Of a stretch of 64,000 bases of DNA, positions 29,608 to 39,277 are shown piece after piece. This DNA comes from Alphaproteobacteria bacterium (GTDB taxonomy: Bacteria; Pseudomonadota; Alphaproteobacteria; JANSWW01): NCBI GenBank assembly GCA_024743275.1, contig JANSWW010000009.1, positions 62,001-126,000 on the forward strand. The letters are read 5' to 3'. The translations under genes were made by a program, and so were the position numbers. Numbering within the stretch: position 1 is the stretch's first letter; each line of letters starts with the position of its first letter. The notes below the pieces were generated by a model, which ran no database searches, was not told where the DNA came from, and worked only from the letters and a program-made list of their open reading frames with translations.

Positions 29608-30656
29608 GCGGCGGTTCCCCGCCGGTTGAGATAGCTGCCGTCGCGGATCGCCTCGATCCAGGCCGGATTGTCGAGATACCATCGGATGGTGCGTTCGAGT
29701 CCTTCCTCGAAGTCCACCGACGGCGCCCAGCCGAGCTCCGTCTTGATCTTCGTCGCGTCGATCGCATAGCGCTTGTCATGGCCCGGCCGGTCGGCGACGA
29801 AGGTTTTCAGCCGGTTATGGGGCCGGTGCGCGCTGTCGGGCAACATGTCGTCCAGCAGGGCGCAGATCCGGTCCACGACCGCGATATTGGTTCGTTCCGC
29901 GTCGCCGCCGACATTGTAGCTCTCGCCGACCCGCCCCTTGGCGAGGATCAGGCGGAGCGCCGCCGCATGATCCTCCACATAGAGCCAGTCGCGGACATTG
30001 TCGCCCTTGCCGTAGATCGGCAACGCCTCGCCGGCCACCGCCTTCAGGATCATCAGAGGGATGAGCTTTTCCGGGAATTGGCAGGGGCCGTAATTGTTCG
30101 AACAGTTCGACATCACCACCGGCAGGCCATAGGTGTGATGCCAGGCCCTGACCAGATGGTCCGACGACGCCTTGGACGCGGAATAGGGCGAGTTGGGCGC
30201 GTAGGGCGTGGTCTCGGTGAAGTAGCCCTCCGGGCCGAGCGAGCCGAACACCTCGTCGGTGGAGATGTGGTGGAAACGGAAATCCGCCTGTTTGCTATCG
30301 CCCAGCCCCCGCCAATAGCCAAGCGTGGCCTGCAGCAGCTGGAAGGTGCCGTCCACATTGGTACGGACGAAGTCGCCGGGGCCGTCGATCGAGCGGTCGA
30401 CATGGCTTTCGGCGGCCAGATGCATGATCGCCCGGGGCTTGTGCGCCGCCAGGATCTCGGTCACCGCGTCCCGGTCGCAGATATCCGCCTCGACCAACGT
30501 GTGCCGGGCATCCTCCAGCGCGGGACCGAGGGAATGCGGGTTCGCCGCATAGGTCAGCTTGTCCAGCGTGACCACGGTCTCGTTGGTCTCGGCGATCAAC
30601 TGCCGGACGACCGCCGAGCCGATGAAGCCGGCCCCGCCTGTCACCAGTATGCTCAT
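29604..30656 (-). CDS. rfbB: dTDP-glucose 4,6-dehydratase
   Basis: The 350-residue extended SDR converts dTDP-glucose to dTDP-4-keto-6-deoxyglucose with bound NAD. GGAGFIG is at residues 7-13, [12 protein letters not shown] near 80, STDEVFGSL near 131 and the catalytic [10 protein letters not shown] near 157. ATG 30656 overlaps the rfbC stop (ATGA), and its own TGA overlaps the rfbD start, so translation of the three is coupled. The length is standard. Confidence 0.97.
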   Translation of the reverse strand: MSILVTGGAGFIGSAVVRQLIAETNETVVTLDKLTYAANPHSLGPALEDARHTLVEADICDRDAVTEILAAHKPRAIMHLAAESHVDRSIDGPGDFVRTNVDGTFQLLQATLGYWRGLGDSKQADFRFHHISTDEVFGSLGPEGYFTETTPYAPNSPYSASKASSDHLVRAWHHTYGLPVVMSNCSNNYGPCQFPEKLIPLMILKAVAGEALPIYGKGDNVRDWLYVEDHAAALRLILAKGRVGESYNVGGDAERTNIAVVDRICALLDDMLPDSAHRPHNRLKTFVADRPGHDKRYAIDATKIKTELGWAPSVDFEEGLERTIRWYLDNPAWIEAIRDGSYLNRRGTAA

Positions 30657-31225
30657 CGGGCGGCCTCGTAGGCGAAGGGAGACACGAAGTCGGCGAAGGC
30701 GGGTTGCGTGCCGTCCTTCTCCGACAGGACCGGCGTCAGGCCGTCGAGGGGCCACGCGACCGCCAGGGTGGGATCGTCCCAGGCGAGGCCGGCATCGGCC
30801 TCCTTGTCGTAATAGCCGTCGACCTTGTAGCTCACGATCGTATCCGGTTCCAAAGTGATGAAGCCGTGGGCGAAGCCGCGCGGCACGAAGATCTGTTTGA
30901 AGTTCTCTTCGCTGAGTTCCAGGGCGACCCACTTCCCATAGGTCGGCGAGCCGTTGCGGATATCGACGGCAACGTCCCAGATCCGGCCACGCAGCACCCG
31001 GACAAGCTTCGCCTGTGGACTCGGCGGGGCCTGGAAATGCAGCCCCCGCAGGGTGCCCGGCGTCGCGGAGAGGGACTGATTGTCCTGTACCCAGTCGATG
31101 GCAAGCCCCGTCGCGTCGGCGAACTTCATCGCGTTGTAGGTCTCCGCGAAATAGCCGCGATGGTCGCCGAATTTAGGCGGACTGATCTCTAAAACGTCCG
31201 GGATTTCAAGCGCTGTCACCTGCAT
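30653..31225 (-). CDS. rfbC: dTDP-4-dehydrorhamnose 3,5-epimerase
   Basis: The 190-residue cupin epimerises carbons 3 and 5 of dTDP-4-keto-6-deoxyglucose. The family stretches [11 protein letters not shown], the catalytic-His [11 protein letters not shown] (near residue 58) and VPRGFAHGF are present. It is the first gene of the rhamnose operon; the promoter should lie in the 31226-31380 region, but I could not identify convincing boxes. Its stop overlaps the rfbB start. Confidence 0.97.
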   Translation of the reverse strand: MQVTALEIPDVLEISPPKFGDHRGYFAETYNAMKFADATGLAIDWVQDNQSLSATPGTLRGLHFQAPPSPQAKLVRVLRGRIWDVAVDIRNGSPTYGKWVALELSEENFKQIFVPRGFAHGFITLEPDTIVSYKVDGYYDKEADAGLAWDDPTLAVAWPLDGLTPVLSEKDGTQPAFADFVSPFAYEAAR

Positions 31226-31763
31226 GGGCCGGGCGCGCTCCTCTCTTTGATCTGGCGGGGTTTTCCTAGGAACGGGGCGATAGCACGGGGGCGCCTTCGC
31301 TGCAACGGCGGGGAGTTGGGGTATAGTCGGAAAATAACTGTTGATCTTAGTGTGTAAGTTACTGTACTTTTCCAGTCAGCGAGAGGGCGGCAACCGTCCT
31401 GCACCATGATCGGGCCAAAGACAGATATCTCGTCGGAGCAGCCCCTCCAGGCTCGATCAACCCCCAGCCCCACCGCCGGTGTTTGGCGACGGCTTCCCTC
31501 TCGCGCCCCCCTCATTGGGCATTCGCTCATCTCTCAAAGATGGTTAGTGCTCCACTCCGCCCCGCTCCGCACCGCCGGATGCGGGGTTTTCTTTGGAGCG
31601 CCCGGGCGAGTGTCCATTTCTTGATAGCCCGAGATAAAGTGCGGGCTTGTACGAGGCGGCATATTGCGTTGAAAAACACCGCTTAATGCTATATCTTGTT
31701 TGTAGCCCTGCTGAGGTCGAAGCTTAACGTTCCACGTTTAGTATTAGTAGTCCTCGGTGGGGC
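31226..31763. other. intergenic region between rfbC and the DUF3800 gene
   Basis: No protein gene is supported in these 538 bases. The left part must contain the leftward rfb promoter. A moderate rightward promoter-like pair, TTGATC (31341-31346) and TACTTT (31365-31370), lies upstream of a strong rightward terminator at 31560-31594, so a small RNA of about 220 bases could be encoded between them. From about 31620 the base composition becomes visibly AT-rich, marking the start of the foreign-looking DUF3800 segment. Confidence 0.5.
31560..31594 (+). terminator. strong orphan rho-independent terminator
   Basis: CCCCGC (31560-31565) pairs with GCGGGG (31581-31586) and TCCG (31566-31569) with CGGA (31576-31579), with a single bulged T, a six-base loop and a TTTTCTTT tail. 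This is one of the clearest intrinsic terminators in the window, yet no rightward gene precedes it. It may end an undescribed small RNA or be left over from a lost gene. Confidence 0.7.
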
Positions 31764-32663
31764 TTAACTCTCATCCTCAGTTGACGTTTTAGCCTTGAAA
31801 AGCCAATGGCGGTATGGGTGTCGCCATCGATTTGAATAGTCTCCATCGTGCCCTGTAGTTGCGCCTATATTGAAGCGTGGATAAATTTTCTGGATTTCTT
31901 TGTTGATCGCTTTGTATACACGCTCTTTCGCGCGGGTTCTCTTGCCCCTCACTCTTTGCCCATTTGGCTTCTCAAGATTTAGCTTGTTTAGCCGAAAATA
32001 CATTGACCCAAGGATAATATCTAATCCTTGTAGTATATTGTGACTCTTTGAATTAATGTTTGCAATTTCAGATTTAGGGATAGATATATTTTTTCCATAG
32101 AGGAGAGATGTGTTTTCGATATTTGAAATGTATCTGCGAAATTCATTCAGTTTTTTTGTTGAGTGTGGAACTTCATCGAGTAGTACGCTAAAGTACACTT
32201 TGTCTAAAGAATTTGGATTGGCATACCGTATCCCAAATGCATGTTTTATCATCTGGTAATAGAGTAAAAAGTATTGATTTTCAATTTGCTCTTCGGTCAG
32301 TGTTGGTTTCGTGTGAATGTTTTGAGTAAACATAATTCGAACTCGTAGGCGGTTTGTTCTAATGAAAGAAAAATAAAATTGGATAAATTCAATATATTTT
32401 TCTTCGTATTGTTCGGTAATTTTCGTCCATTTTAATTCTTTGAAAAAGTTCAGCTCTTCCTTTTTCTCTTTTAACAGGTGCTCAATCAATTCTCGATCTT
32501 CGGCTTTTAGCAATACGCCACCGTAAAAGTTCGAGAAAAGTGCCCCTTTTTTTGAAGACTCATCACAGAAAATAACGTAACGCCGTTTTGCCATAGGTAG
32601 CTCGCAGAAGGCACAGTATGAACTGGGAAGAGTAGAGTGTCCGACGCAAACTGTGCAACCCAT
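31764..32663 (-). CDS. DUF3800 protein with possible N-terminal zinc ribbon
   Basis: The product (299 residues from ATG 32663) contains the DUF3800 hallmark YVIFCDESSKKG followed by SNFYGGVLL. DUF3800 proteins are predicted to have an RNase H-like fold and are often found among phage or defence genes, but their activity is not established. Before it lies C3-x2-C6-x10-C17-x2-C20, which resembles a zinc ribbon; if ATG 32594 is the start, this part is lost. The DNA is strikingly AT-rich and Lys/Asn/Ile-rich compared with its neighbours, indicating horizontal acquisition. It lies 40 bases after rnhA on the same strand. No mobility gene adjoins it. Confidence 0.8.
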   Translation of the reverse strand: MGCTVCVGHSTLPSSYCAFCELPMAKRRYVIFCDESSKKGALFSNFYGGVLLKAEDRELIEHLLKEKKEELNFFKELKWTKITEQYEEKYIEFIQFYFSFIRTNRLRVRIMFTQNIHTKPTLTEEQIENQYFLLYYQMIKHAFGIRYANPNSLDKVYFSVLLDEVPHSTKKLNEFRRYISNIENTSLLYGKNISIPKSEIANINSKSHNILQGLDIILGSMYFRLNKLNLEKPNGQRVRGKRTRAKERVYKAINKEIQKIYPRFNIGATTGHDGDYSNRWRHPYRHWLFKAKTSTEDES

Positions 32664-32703
32664 GGGGGTTCGTTCGTCTGCGCCTTTCTCCAGAATAGGT
32701 GGC

Positions 32704-33147
32704 CTACGCCTCCGGCAGGATGCCCTTGACCGCGTCGGTCGCCAGTTTGTCGACCCGCTCGTTCTCGGTGTGCCCGGCATGGCCCTTGACCCAGATCCAT
32801 TCGATGTCGTGGCGCTTCGCGGCTTCGTCGAGTCGCTCCCACAGGTCCTGATTCTTCACCGGCTTCTTGGCCGCCGTCCGCCAGCCGTTCTTTTTCCAGC
32901 CATGGAGCCATTTGGTGATGCCGTCGCGGACATAGGTCGAATCCGTATGGAGCGCGATGCTGAGCGGCCGTTTAAGGCTTTCCAGCGCCATGATGGCGGC
33001 CATCAGCTCCATGCGGTTGTTGGTCGTGTCGTCCTCATGCCCGGCGAGTTCCTTCTCGACGCCGCGCCAGCGCAACAGCACGCCCCACCCGCCGGGACCC
33101 GGATTACCGGAGCACGCCCCGTCCGTGAAGGCTTCCACATCGGCCAT
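32704..33147 (-). CDS. rnhA: ribonuclease HI
   Basis: The 147-residue enzyme degrades RNA in RNA-DNA hybrids. The acidic catalytic set is visible: Asp9 in FTDGACSGN, Glu47 in NRMELMA, Asp69 in HTDSTYV and the C-terminal Asp in NERVDKLA. The basic protrusion with [13 protein letters not shown] is also present. The length is normal. It lies 19 bases downstream of ispH and is probably co-transcribed with it. Confidence 0.97.
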   Translation of the reverse strand: MADVEAFTDGACSGNPGPGGWGVLLRWRGVEKELAGHEDDTTNNRMELMAAIMALESLKRPLSIALHTDSTYVRDGITKWLHGWKKNGWRTAAKKPVKNQDLWERLDEAAKRHDIEWIWVKGHAGHTENERVDKLATDAVKGILPEA

Positions 33148-33166
33148 GGAGGTGTCCTGGACTTCG

Positions 33167-34123
33167 TCAGGCGGTGACGATCTTCGGGAGTTTGAAGATG
33201 ACGTTTTCCTCGGTCAGCGTGATTTCCTCGGCCTCCACCTCGAACCGCTCCCGGAGCTTGTCGAGAAGGTCGGTCACCAGGATTTCCGGCGCCGAGGCTC
33301 CGGCGCTGATCCCGAGGGTCCGCACGTCGTCGAGGAAATCCCAATCGAGGTCGGCCGCCTTTTGCAGCAGCATCGCCTTCTGCGCGCCCGCGGCGGACGC
33401 CACCTCCACCAGCCGGCGCGAGTTCGAGGAGTTGGGCGCCCCGATGACGATCACCGCGTCAGCGTCCTTGGCGACCGCCCGCATCGAGGCCTGGCGGTTG
33501 GTCGTCGCATAGCAGATGTCTTCCTTCTTCGGCGCGGCCACCTGGGGAAAGCGCACTCGCAGGGTGTCGATGATCTCCTGGGTGTCGTCGACGGATAGGG
33601 TCGTCTGCGTGACATAGGCGAGCGGCGCGTCGGCCGGAATATCCAGCTTCGCGACATCCTCTTTGGTCTCGACCAGCAGGATCGCCCCCGGCGGCAGCTG
33701 GCCCATGGTGCCGATCGCCTCCGGATGGCCGGCATGGCCGATGAACACGATCAGTCGGCCGTCGGCGTGGTGCCTTTCGGCCTCGCGATGGACTTTGGAG
33801 ACCAGGGGGCAGGTGGCGTCGACATAGATCATCTGGCGGGCTTCCGCCTCGGCGGGCACGCTCTTCGGCACCCCGTGGGCGGAGAACACCACCGGCCGGT
33901 CGTCGGGGCATTCGTCGAGTTCCTCGACAAAGACGGCGCCCTTCGCCTCGAGGCTTTCGACGACATAGCGGTTATGGACGATCTCATGGCGCACATAGAC
34001 CGGCGCCCCGAATTTCTGGATCGCTTGCTCGACGATCTGGATGGCGCGATCGACACCGGCGCAGAAACCGCGCGGCCCGGCGAGTTTCACCATCAGATGC
34101 GGCTTGGTCCTCGCGACATTCAT
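33167..34123 (-). CDS. ispH: 4-hydroxy-3-methylbut-2-enyl diphosphate reductase
   Basis: The 318-residue iron-sulfur enzyme makes IPP and DMAPP in the last step of the MEP isoprenoid pathway. The three cluster cysteines are in [21 protein letters not shown] and the later [11 protein letters not shown]; substrate contacts are visible in [12 protein letters not shown] 34123 follows GAAGGGA and is right for the family; the long upstream open frame is fortuitous. rnhA follows on the same strand. Its products feed the ubiquinone and haem A side chains made by UbiA and CtaB in this window. Confidence 0.97.
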   Translation of the reverse strand: MNVARTKPHLMVKLAGPRGFCAGVDRAIQIVEQAIQKFGAPVYVRHEIVHNRYVVESLEAKGAVFVEELDECPDDRPVVFSAHGVPKSVPAEAEARQMIYVDATCPLVSKVHREAERHHADGRLIVFIGHAGHPEAIGTMGQLPPGAILLVETKEDVAKLDIPADAPLAYVTQTTLSVDDTQEIIDTLRVRFPQVAAPKKEDICYATTNRQASMRAVAKDADAVIVIGAPNSSNSRRLVEVASAAGAQKAMLLQKAADLDWDFLDDVRTLGISAGASAPEILVTDLLDKLRERFEVEAEEITLTEENVIFKLPKIVTA

Positions 34124-34325
34124 CAAACGGTCCCTTCTCTCTTGCCCCGTTGCACGCCCCGGTTCATTTGGGCGCTCCGGGGCCGCAATACTAGCATTGG
34201 CGCCATCTTTCGGCGTCCCGATGGACGGGGCCGCCAAACGGTTGCCCGACACCGATGCCTGTGCGTATGGTCTAGCGGGCGCCTCGTCAATCGCCCAAAT
34301 CTCACTATAGAGCCTAATCGACCGC

Positions 34326-34907
34326 GTGAAAGCAGAGGATATGACCCTTCGCCGCCTCTCCCTGGTTTTTGGTTTCGGCGCGATGGCCGCGCTTCTCGGC
34401 GCGTGCGAGAGCGCGCAGGAATCGATCGAATCGGTCTTCACCGAGGAAGAGCCGATCCGCCTTTTCTGCCCCGATGTGCGGGTGGTCGACAACCTGACCC
34501 GCTTCGTCAGCCACCGGGCCGGTGGACGCGACATGTCGGATGTCCTGGTCGAGGCGGAAATGCAGGGGATCTCGTCGACCTGCGTCTACAAGCGCGGCGG
34601 CCCGTCCGTCGAGGTCGAGGTCACGCTGACCATGGCGGTGACAAAGGGGCCGGCGAACCAGAGCGGACTGGCCGAGTTCGACTATTTCGTCGCCATCCTC
34701 GACGGCGGGAACGCCATCGTCGAGAAGAGGATATTCCCGACCCGCTTCGAATTCCCCCAGAGCCAGTTGGCCGTCCAGGTGGTCGAGCCCTTGAAGCAGA
34801 TCATTCCGCTGCCGACGCTCGCCGCCGGGGAGGACTACCGCATCCTGATCGGCTATCAGCTCTCGCCCGAGCAGCTCGACGACAATCTCCGCCAGTCCGG
34901 GAGCTGA
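34326..34907 (+). CDS. lipoprotein of unknown function
   Basis: The 193-residue product has a lipoprotein signal with lipobox LLGAC (Cys near residue 27), so it is probably anchored in the envelope. The mature part is a single domain of about 165 residues with DNLTRFV, TCVYKRG and the ending [15 protein letters not shown] recognise no family with a known function. The start is ambiguous: GTG 34326, or ATG 34341, which has AGAGG only two bases away. A weak promoter-like pair, TTGCCC and TATGGT with an 18-base spacer, lies at 34242-34271. It ends three bases before gcvT. Confidence 0.8.
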   Translation: MKAEDMTLRRLSLVFGFGAMAALLGACESAQESIESVFTEEEPIRLFCPDVRVVDNLTRFVSHRAGGRDMSDVLVEAEMQGISSTCVYKRGGPSVEVEVTLTMAVTKGPANQSGLAEFDYFVAILDGGNAIVEKRIFPTRFEFPQSQLAVQVVEPLKQIIPLPTLAAGEDYRILIGYQLSPEQLDDNLRQSGS

Positions 34908-34910
34908 GAC

Positions 34911-36026
34911 ATGAACGCCAGCGATCTCCTGAAGACCCCGCTGCACGCGCTGCATGAGGAACTCGGCGCGCGGATGGTGCCGTTCGCCGGCTATGCGATG
35001 CCGGTGCAGTATCCGTCCGGGATCCTTCATGAGCATCATCATTGCCGCACCGCGGCCGGACTGTTCGACGTCTCCCATATGGGCCAGCTCACCCTGCGCG
35101 GGACCGGGGACAGCGCGGCCGAGGCGCTGGAAACGCTGGTGACCGCCGATCTTCTGTCCTTGAAACCCGGGCGTCAGCGCTACGCGTTGCTGACCAATGA
35201 CGCGGGCGGCGTGCGCGACGACCTCATGGTTCTGCGGCGCGCGGATCACCTGGCGTTGGTGGTCAACGCCGCCTGCAAGGACGCGGATTTCGAGTATCTT
35301 AAGGAATCCCTCCCGAACGGGGTCGTGCTGACGGCCCTGTTCGACAGGGCGCTTCTCGCGCTGCAGGGGCCGGCCGCCGGCGCCGTCATGGAACGGCTCG
35401 ATCCGAAAGCGGCCGAGATGATCTTCATGGACGGTGCCGATCTGTCGCTCGACGGAATCCCGGCTCAGGTGACCCGGTCGGGGTATACGGGCGAGGACGG
35501 CTTCGAAATCTCGGTCGAGTCGCGCGACGCCGAGAAACTCGCCCGACGGCTTCTGGCCGAGCAGGAGGTCGCCCCCATCGGTCTCGGCGCTCGGGACTCC
35601 CTCCGCCTCGAGGCGGGGCTCTGCCTCTACGGACACGACATCGATACCGGGACCTCGCCGGTCGAGGCCGACCTGGTCTGGGCGATCGGCAAGCGGCGGC
35701 GGCGGGAGGGTGGCTTCCCCGGGGCGGATCGCATCCTGCGTGAGTTAAAGGACGGTACCCAACGGGTCCGGGTCGGCCTGAAGATCCAGGGCCGTCAGCC
35801 CGCAAGGGAAGGCGCGGAGATCGCCGACAACGAGGGGCGCGTCATCGGCCGGATCACCTCCGGCGGGTTCGGACCGACGGTTGGCGCGCCGGTCGCAATG
35901 GGGTATGTCGACCGGGATTTCGCCGAAATCGGAACGGTGGTGCATCCGGTGGTGCGCGGGAAACCGCTGCAGGCCACGGTCTCCGCCTTTCCGATGGTCG
36001 AACAACGTTACCGAAGAAAAGGATAA
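34911..36026 (+). CDS. gcvT: glycine cleavage system T protein, aminomethyltransferase
   Basis: The 371-residue protein transfers the methylene group from the aminomethyl-lipoyl arm of GcvH to tetrahydrofolate, releasing ammonia. Typical stretches are FAGYAMPVQYPSG near residue 24, the DVSHMGQ motif near 55, TRSGYTGEDGFEISV near 184 and the RDSLRLEAGLCLYGHD segment. The length matches the family. gcvH follows ten bases downstream. gcvP is absent from this window, which is unusual because gcvP genes often follow gcvTH in related bacteria. Confidence 0.97.
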   Translation: MNASDLLKTPLHALHEELGARMVPFAGYAMPVQYPSGILHEHHHCRTAAGLFDVSHMGQLTLRGTGDSAAEALETLVTADLLSLKPGRQRYALLTNDAGGVRDDLMVLRRADHLALVVNAACKDADFEYLKESLPNGVVLTALFDRALLALQGPAAGAVMERLDPKAAEMIFMDGADLSLDGIPAQVTRSGYTGEDGFEISVESRDAEKLARRLLAEQEVAPIGLGARDSLRLEAGLCLYGHDIDTGTSPVEADLVWAIGKRRRREGGFPGADRILRELKDGTQRVRVGLKIQGRQPAREGAEIADNEGRVIGRITSGGFGPTVGAPVAMGYVDRDFAEIGTVVHPVVRGKPLQATVSAFPMVEQRYRRKG

Positions 36027-36035
36027 GAGAACGTC

Positions 36036-36401
36036 ATGCCGATCAAATTCACCGAAGATCATGAGTGGATCTCCGTCGACGGCGATATCGGGATGGTGGG
36101 CATCACCGATTACGCCCAGGAGCAGCTCGGCGACGTCGTCTTCGTCGAACTGCCGGATGTCGGCAAGAAAGTGGCAAAGGGCTACGATCTCGCGGTCGTC
36201 GAGTCCGTGAAGGCCGCGAGCGAGATCTACGCCCCGGTCGCCGGCGAGGTCGTCGAGGTGAACGAGGCCCTGCCCGACGCGCCGGAGACGGTGAACAGCG
36301 ACCCGCGGGGCGGGGGCTGGTTCGTCAAGATCAAGATCAAGGATCCGTCGGACTTGGACGCCCTGATGGACGAGGACGCCTATAAGGCCTTCGCCGGCTG
36401 A
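36036..36401 (+). CDS. gcvH: glycine cleavage system H protein
   Basis: The 121-residue lipoyl carrier shuttles the aminomethyl group between GcvP and GcvT. The lipoylated Lys is in [14 protein letters not shown] near residue 60, and the C-terminal [10 protein letters not shown] is typical. The length is normal. A hairpin follows nine bases after the stop, and then the foreign SPARDA module begins on the opposite strand. Confidence 0.97.
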   Translation: MPIKFTEDHEWISVDGDIGMVGITDYAQEQLGDVVFVELPDVGKKVAKGYDLAVVESVKAASEIYAPVAGEVVEVNEALPDAPETVNSDPRGGGWFVKIKIKDPSDLDALMDEDAYKAFAG

Positions 36402-36409
36402 ACGGACCG

Positions 36410-36426
36410 GGGGCGGCACGCCCCTT
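36410..36426 (+). terminator. hairpin after gcvH
   Basis: GGGGCG (36410-36415) and CGCCCC (36419-36424) form a six-base-pair stem around a three-base GCA loop, followed only by TT. It fits a weak terminator of the gcvTH transcript and marks the last native-looking sequence before the lower-GC module. Confidence 0.45.
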
Positions 36427-36452
36427 GCCGAGGGAGGCACATCTAGGTGCAG

Positions 36453-37910
36453 TCATATATATCGCCGATAGTCACTGCTAACAGGCTGCCCCTCTTTAAT
36501 ATACTTCAACACTTCTCCAACTTTTCGTGCTGCCCGAATGGGTATCGGAAGTCGCTGATTCATCTGCGTGGAATTCCAATTTATCTTTGTTAGGGACAAT
36601 ACTTCCTCGGCGATTTGCGCGACCGTGCTGTCGCAACTTTCATGGGGGCAGAGCAGCAAAGGCCTTGGATCATAAAGACCTGGATAAGTCCCATAGTACG
36701 GGATGCTCCCATTCGTGTAGAGCATTCCCTTTCCTCCAAGGTTTACAAATGTTCCGCGCAATACGGGGTAATTTCCATCCCGCAAAATCTTGACAGAGTA
36801 AGATTCCTGAACCCAGACCAGATCCCGCATTTCTGTTCCGGATTCCTCAAGAGCCTTTAAGATTCCTTCTGCTTCCTCATCTCTAAATCGAGAGGTCTTC
36901 AATACGATCACGCGCGCAGGAAAATGCTTATGGTGGGTCTTGTACGCCGCTAGAACCTGGGTCATCAGTTCATAGGCGTCGTTGAAAGTCATGAATGGAT
37001 GCCGACCACGAATTTCGGTCTGTGCACGCTTGCCTTTTAGAATGAACCCACGACCACGTTCGTCGAACATTTGGGCAGCACTCGTGAAGAGTTGTTGACC
37101 GCCAGCTTCCCGATAAAAACTGATCCCAACGTAACAGGCAGCATACTCATCCTCTCGCGGCAACCTTCTCCATGGAACGCGACCAGAGCCTTTGTAATAA
37201 AGGGTAGTTAGAAGATTCCAACTTCTATCGGCTATGTCTTGTATATCGCGATCGCGGCTCTCTTTTACCTTCTGGGGGATTGACGCTTTTTCATCAATCA
37301 CATCTTCCCAAACGATTTGTATCGGGAAGCTAATGTCCATCGTTTTCGCTTTAAGAAGGCCGCGAAAATTTGGAGCATCGGACCCCGCACTATCTTCCTT
37401 CTCGGTCGTGCTCTTGGAATCGACCTTCGCGTTCCAAACCCGTTCAATTAGCGAACCGGGAAGCGCTACGATCGTTACCTGTGGCCGATCGCCGCTATCA
37501 TCAAGCGATTGCAACAGTGCAACGATCTCATCGACAGCCATCTCGACCGCTTTTTCGTGATTAGGCTCCTTGATGATCTTATCGATCTTGCTTTGGGTCA
37601 GCGCACCGGTAGCGCCTTCCGAAATTTCAAACCGACAGCGAAACGGGTTTTGGTTGCCGAGCCCTGGAAAATCAGGGTGCAGATTAGGGTGCTTCTCGGT
37701 CTTGCCCTTAACGCCTGATGCAATCGCTGAAACGTAATTCTTGGTGCTTTCAACTGTCTTGGCGCTCCCAATGACACCAACCCGGATTACCTCCCCAAGA
37801 GGGGGTTGCAGGGGACCGGCCTCAACGAGACCAAGTCGAGGGTCTGGATGGTGATGCTGATCGCCAAATTCCAATTCCGGTTCTTCAAATATCTTGCTCT
37901 CGAACTCCAT
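36453..37910 (-). CDS. short prokaryotic Argonaute (MID-PIWI), catalytically inactive
   Basis: The 485-residue product is a short Argonaute lacking N and PAZ domains. A MID-type region (about 140-250) ends in [18 protein letters not shown], as in short Argonautes. The PIWI domain follows to the C-terminus and closes with the diagnostic LTKINWNST (440-448) and [17 protein letters not shown]. The first catalytic Asp of active PIWI domains is Ser264 here (YVGISFY), and the last position reads Asn in INWNS, so slicer activity is not expected; it should act as a guide-loaded sensor. ATG 37910 overlaps the effector stop as TGATG, implying a stoichiometric complex with the APAZ protein upstream. Confidence 0.93.
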   Translation of the reverse strand: MEFESKIFEEPELEFGDQHHHPDPRLGLVEAGPLQPPLGEVIRVGVIGSAKTVESTKNYVSAIASGVKGKTEKHPNLHPDFPGLGNQNPFRCRFEISEGATGALTQSKIDKIIKEPNHEKAVEMAVDEIVALLQSLDDSGDRPQVTIVALPGSLIERVWNAKVDSKSTTEKEDSAGSDAPNFRGLLKAKTMDISFPIQIVWEDVIDEKASIPQKVKESRDRDIQDIADRSWNLLTTLYYKGSGRVPWRRLPREDEYAACYVGISFYREAGGQQLFTSAAQMFDERGRGFILKGKRAQTEIRGRHPFMTFNDAYELMTQVLAAYKTHHKHFPARVIVLKTSRFRDEEAEGILKALEESGTEMRDLVWVQESYSVKILRDGNYPVLRGTFVNLGGKGMLYTNGSIPYYGTYPGLYDPRPLLLCPHESCDSTVAQIAEEVLSLTKINWNSTQMNQRLPIPIRAARKVGEVLKYIKEGQPVSSDYRRYI

Positions 37911-39232
37911 CAAACTGCGAGCCTTTCCTGAATTTCGGGATCCTCAGGCTGTTTCTTAGTTTCTCCCCAAACGTCTTCTGGGACGCGCGTATCGAGAGAC
38001 ACTTGAGGTGGGACCTCAAACCTCAGGCATGCTTCGAGTTCAGAATCTTGTGCAAACAGATCGTCCTTCGCGCGATCGCTCTGCGTCAGAAATCGGTGCC
38101 ACATTATGACCTGCCCGCGCAGCGAAGCGCTGTTGTCCAAGCGCTTCTTGCCAGCGAGCAGTGCTTGAGGGTATGGATGTGGCGTGAAGCCGTTAGTCGT
38201 GAAAAAGTAGGTGGGTGTCACAACCAGAAACCATTGATCGTTCAGGAGTTCGAAACGCGGCACAAAGGCGTGGTGCCGTACAAAGTCAACTCGCCCTTCT
38301 TCTTTTTTGCTGTGTGTTACGTTTACGACGTCAGCGTGCGTCTTTTTGCGGGACGCCTCGTAGTGAAACCGACGAGGTGTGTTCTTCTCCTGAGCACGGA
38401 AATAAAGCAGCTTACGTTCTTTCTCCCAATTGAGATCCTGCTGAAACTGATGCCGTAGGGTTTGCCGCAGCAGGAAAGCGAAATTGTTTTGCTCGCTCAG
38501 GTCTTCATGAAATGCGAGATAGTCAGTCTCGACGGCTTCGACTTGGTCGAGATCAACAATTTCTCGGCAAGACGAGGTGCTCGGGTCATGAAATGACCAA
38601 AACGAACCTCCATTGATCACCCAATCGAAGCGAGCTGGTTCATCGGCATCAAGCAGAAACGCGGCAGCCTTACGTCCCGAATGCGGCGTTGACGCGACAA
38701 AAATCTCTTTAGGCATGATGATTGGCAGGATATTGACCAGTGCCTCCTCACCGCCGCCAAGAGAAGGTACGTAGTAACCGAATCCCGCCTTGGGAACAGT
38801 AAGGGCGGCCAGTCTATCAACGGAATTTCGATCAAGCACATCTCGTTGCTTGTCGAATTGGAGACGGCGATCTCCTTCGGAAATCCCTCTTGGCACTTCT
38901 TGCCAGAAGAATGTTTCGTCAGACTTTCGATATAGTACGATTATGACCGGCAGGTTTGATCCGCGCCAATAGTTGAGATCCTTGCGCCGGAGCAGATAGC
39001 TGAATCCGGTTTCATTTTCGCCCACATAGGTTCCGGACGCGGTCGCTTTCACTTGGACTGCAATCATCCGTGCCAGTGGGCTCCCGTCCTCGATCACTTC
39101 GGCAATACCGTCTATCCCGGCTTCGAGGCGCGAACGACCGTCAAATTGAAACCCGATATTGAGGAACCTACCTCGAACTGCGGCTTCGCCGATTTCACCT
39201 AGAAATTGATTTTGTGTGATTCTCTTGGGCAT
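37910..39232 (-). CDS. DREN-APAZ effector: DUF4365 nuclease fused to APAZ domain
   Basis: The 440-residue product has an N-terminal DUF4365/PD-(D/E)XK nuclease domain (about 1-150): [10 protein letters not shown] with Glu16, AGIDGIAEV with Asp41, and the Q60-V-K62 core lysine, followed by the family stretch [16 protein letters not shown]. The rest (about 180-440) is the position and size of an APAZ domain, which pairs with short Argonautes in place of N and PAZ. This is the architecture of the SPARDA effector, reported to become a collateral DNA/RNA nuclease when the Argonaute finds target DNA. ATG 39232 gives a conserved-looking start; upstream frame runs to 39283. No strong Shine-Dalgarno is visible. 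The Argonaute gene overlaps by one base. Confidence 0.9.
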   Translation of the reverse strand: MPKRITQNQFLGEIGEAAVRGRFLNIGFQFDGRSRLEAGIDGIAEVIEDGSPLARMIAVQVKATASGTYVGENETGFSYLLRRKDLNYWRGSNLPVIIVLYRKSDETFFWQEVPRGISEGDRRLQFDKQRDVLDRNSVDRLAALTVPKAGFGYYVPSLGGGEEALVNILPIIMPKEIFVASTPHSGRKAAAFLLDADEPARFDWVINGGSFWSFHDPSTSSCREIVDLDQVEAVETDYLAFHEDLSEQNNFAFLLRQTLRHQFQQDLNWEKERKLLYFRAQEKNTPRRFHYEASRKKTHADVVNVTHSKKEEGRVDFVRHHAFVPRFELLNDQWFLVVTPTYFFTTNGFTPHPYPQALLAGKKRLDNSASLRGQVIMWHRFLTQSDRAKDDLFAQDSELEACLRFEVPPQVSLDTRVPEDVWGETKKQPEDPEIQERLAV

Positions 39233-39254
39233 TATGGCAGTATAGAACAACTGC

Positions 39255-39277
39255 GGAACAGTTCCCACGGAATTATA
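39255..39277 (-). promoter_or_regulatory. possible SPARDA promoter -10 and palindromic operator
   Basis: On the minus strand a perfect TATAAT (39277-39272) lies about 40 bases before the effector ATG, although no convincing -35 box is seen. Just downstream, where transcription would start, is a perfect palindrome GGAAC-T-GTTCC (39265-39255). A repressor site here is possible but unproven. Confidence 0.35.

Noticed and set aside
31764-39232. DUF3800 gene and SPARDA module as one defence island
   Set aside because: They are 3.8 kb apart with rnhA, ispH, a lipoprotein gene, gcvT and gcvH between them, all of native composition. Two separate acquisitions are more likely.
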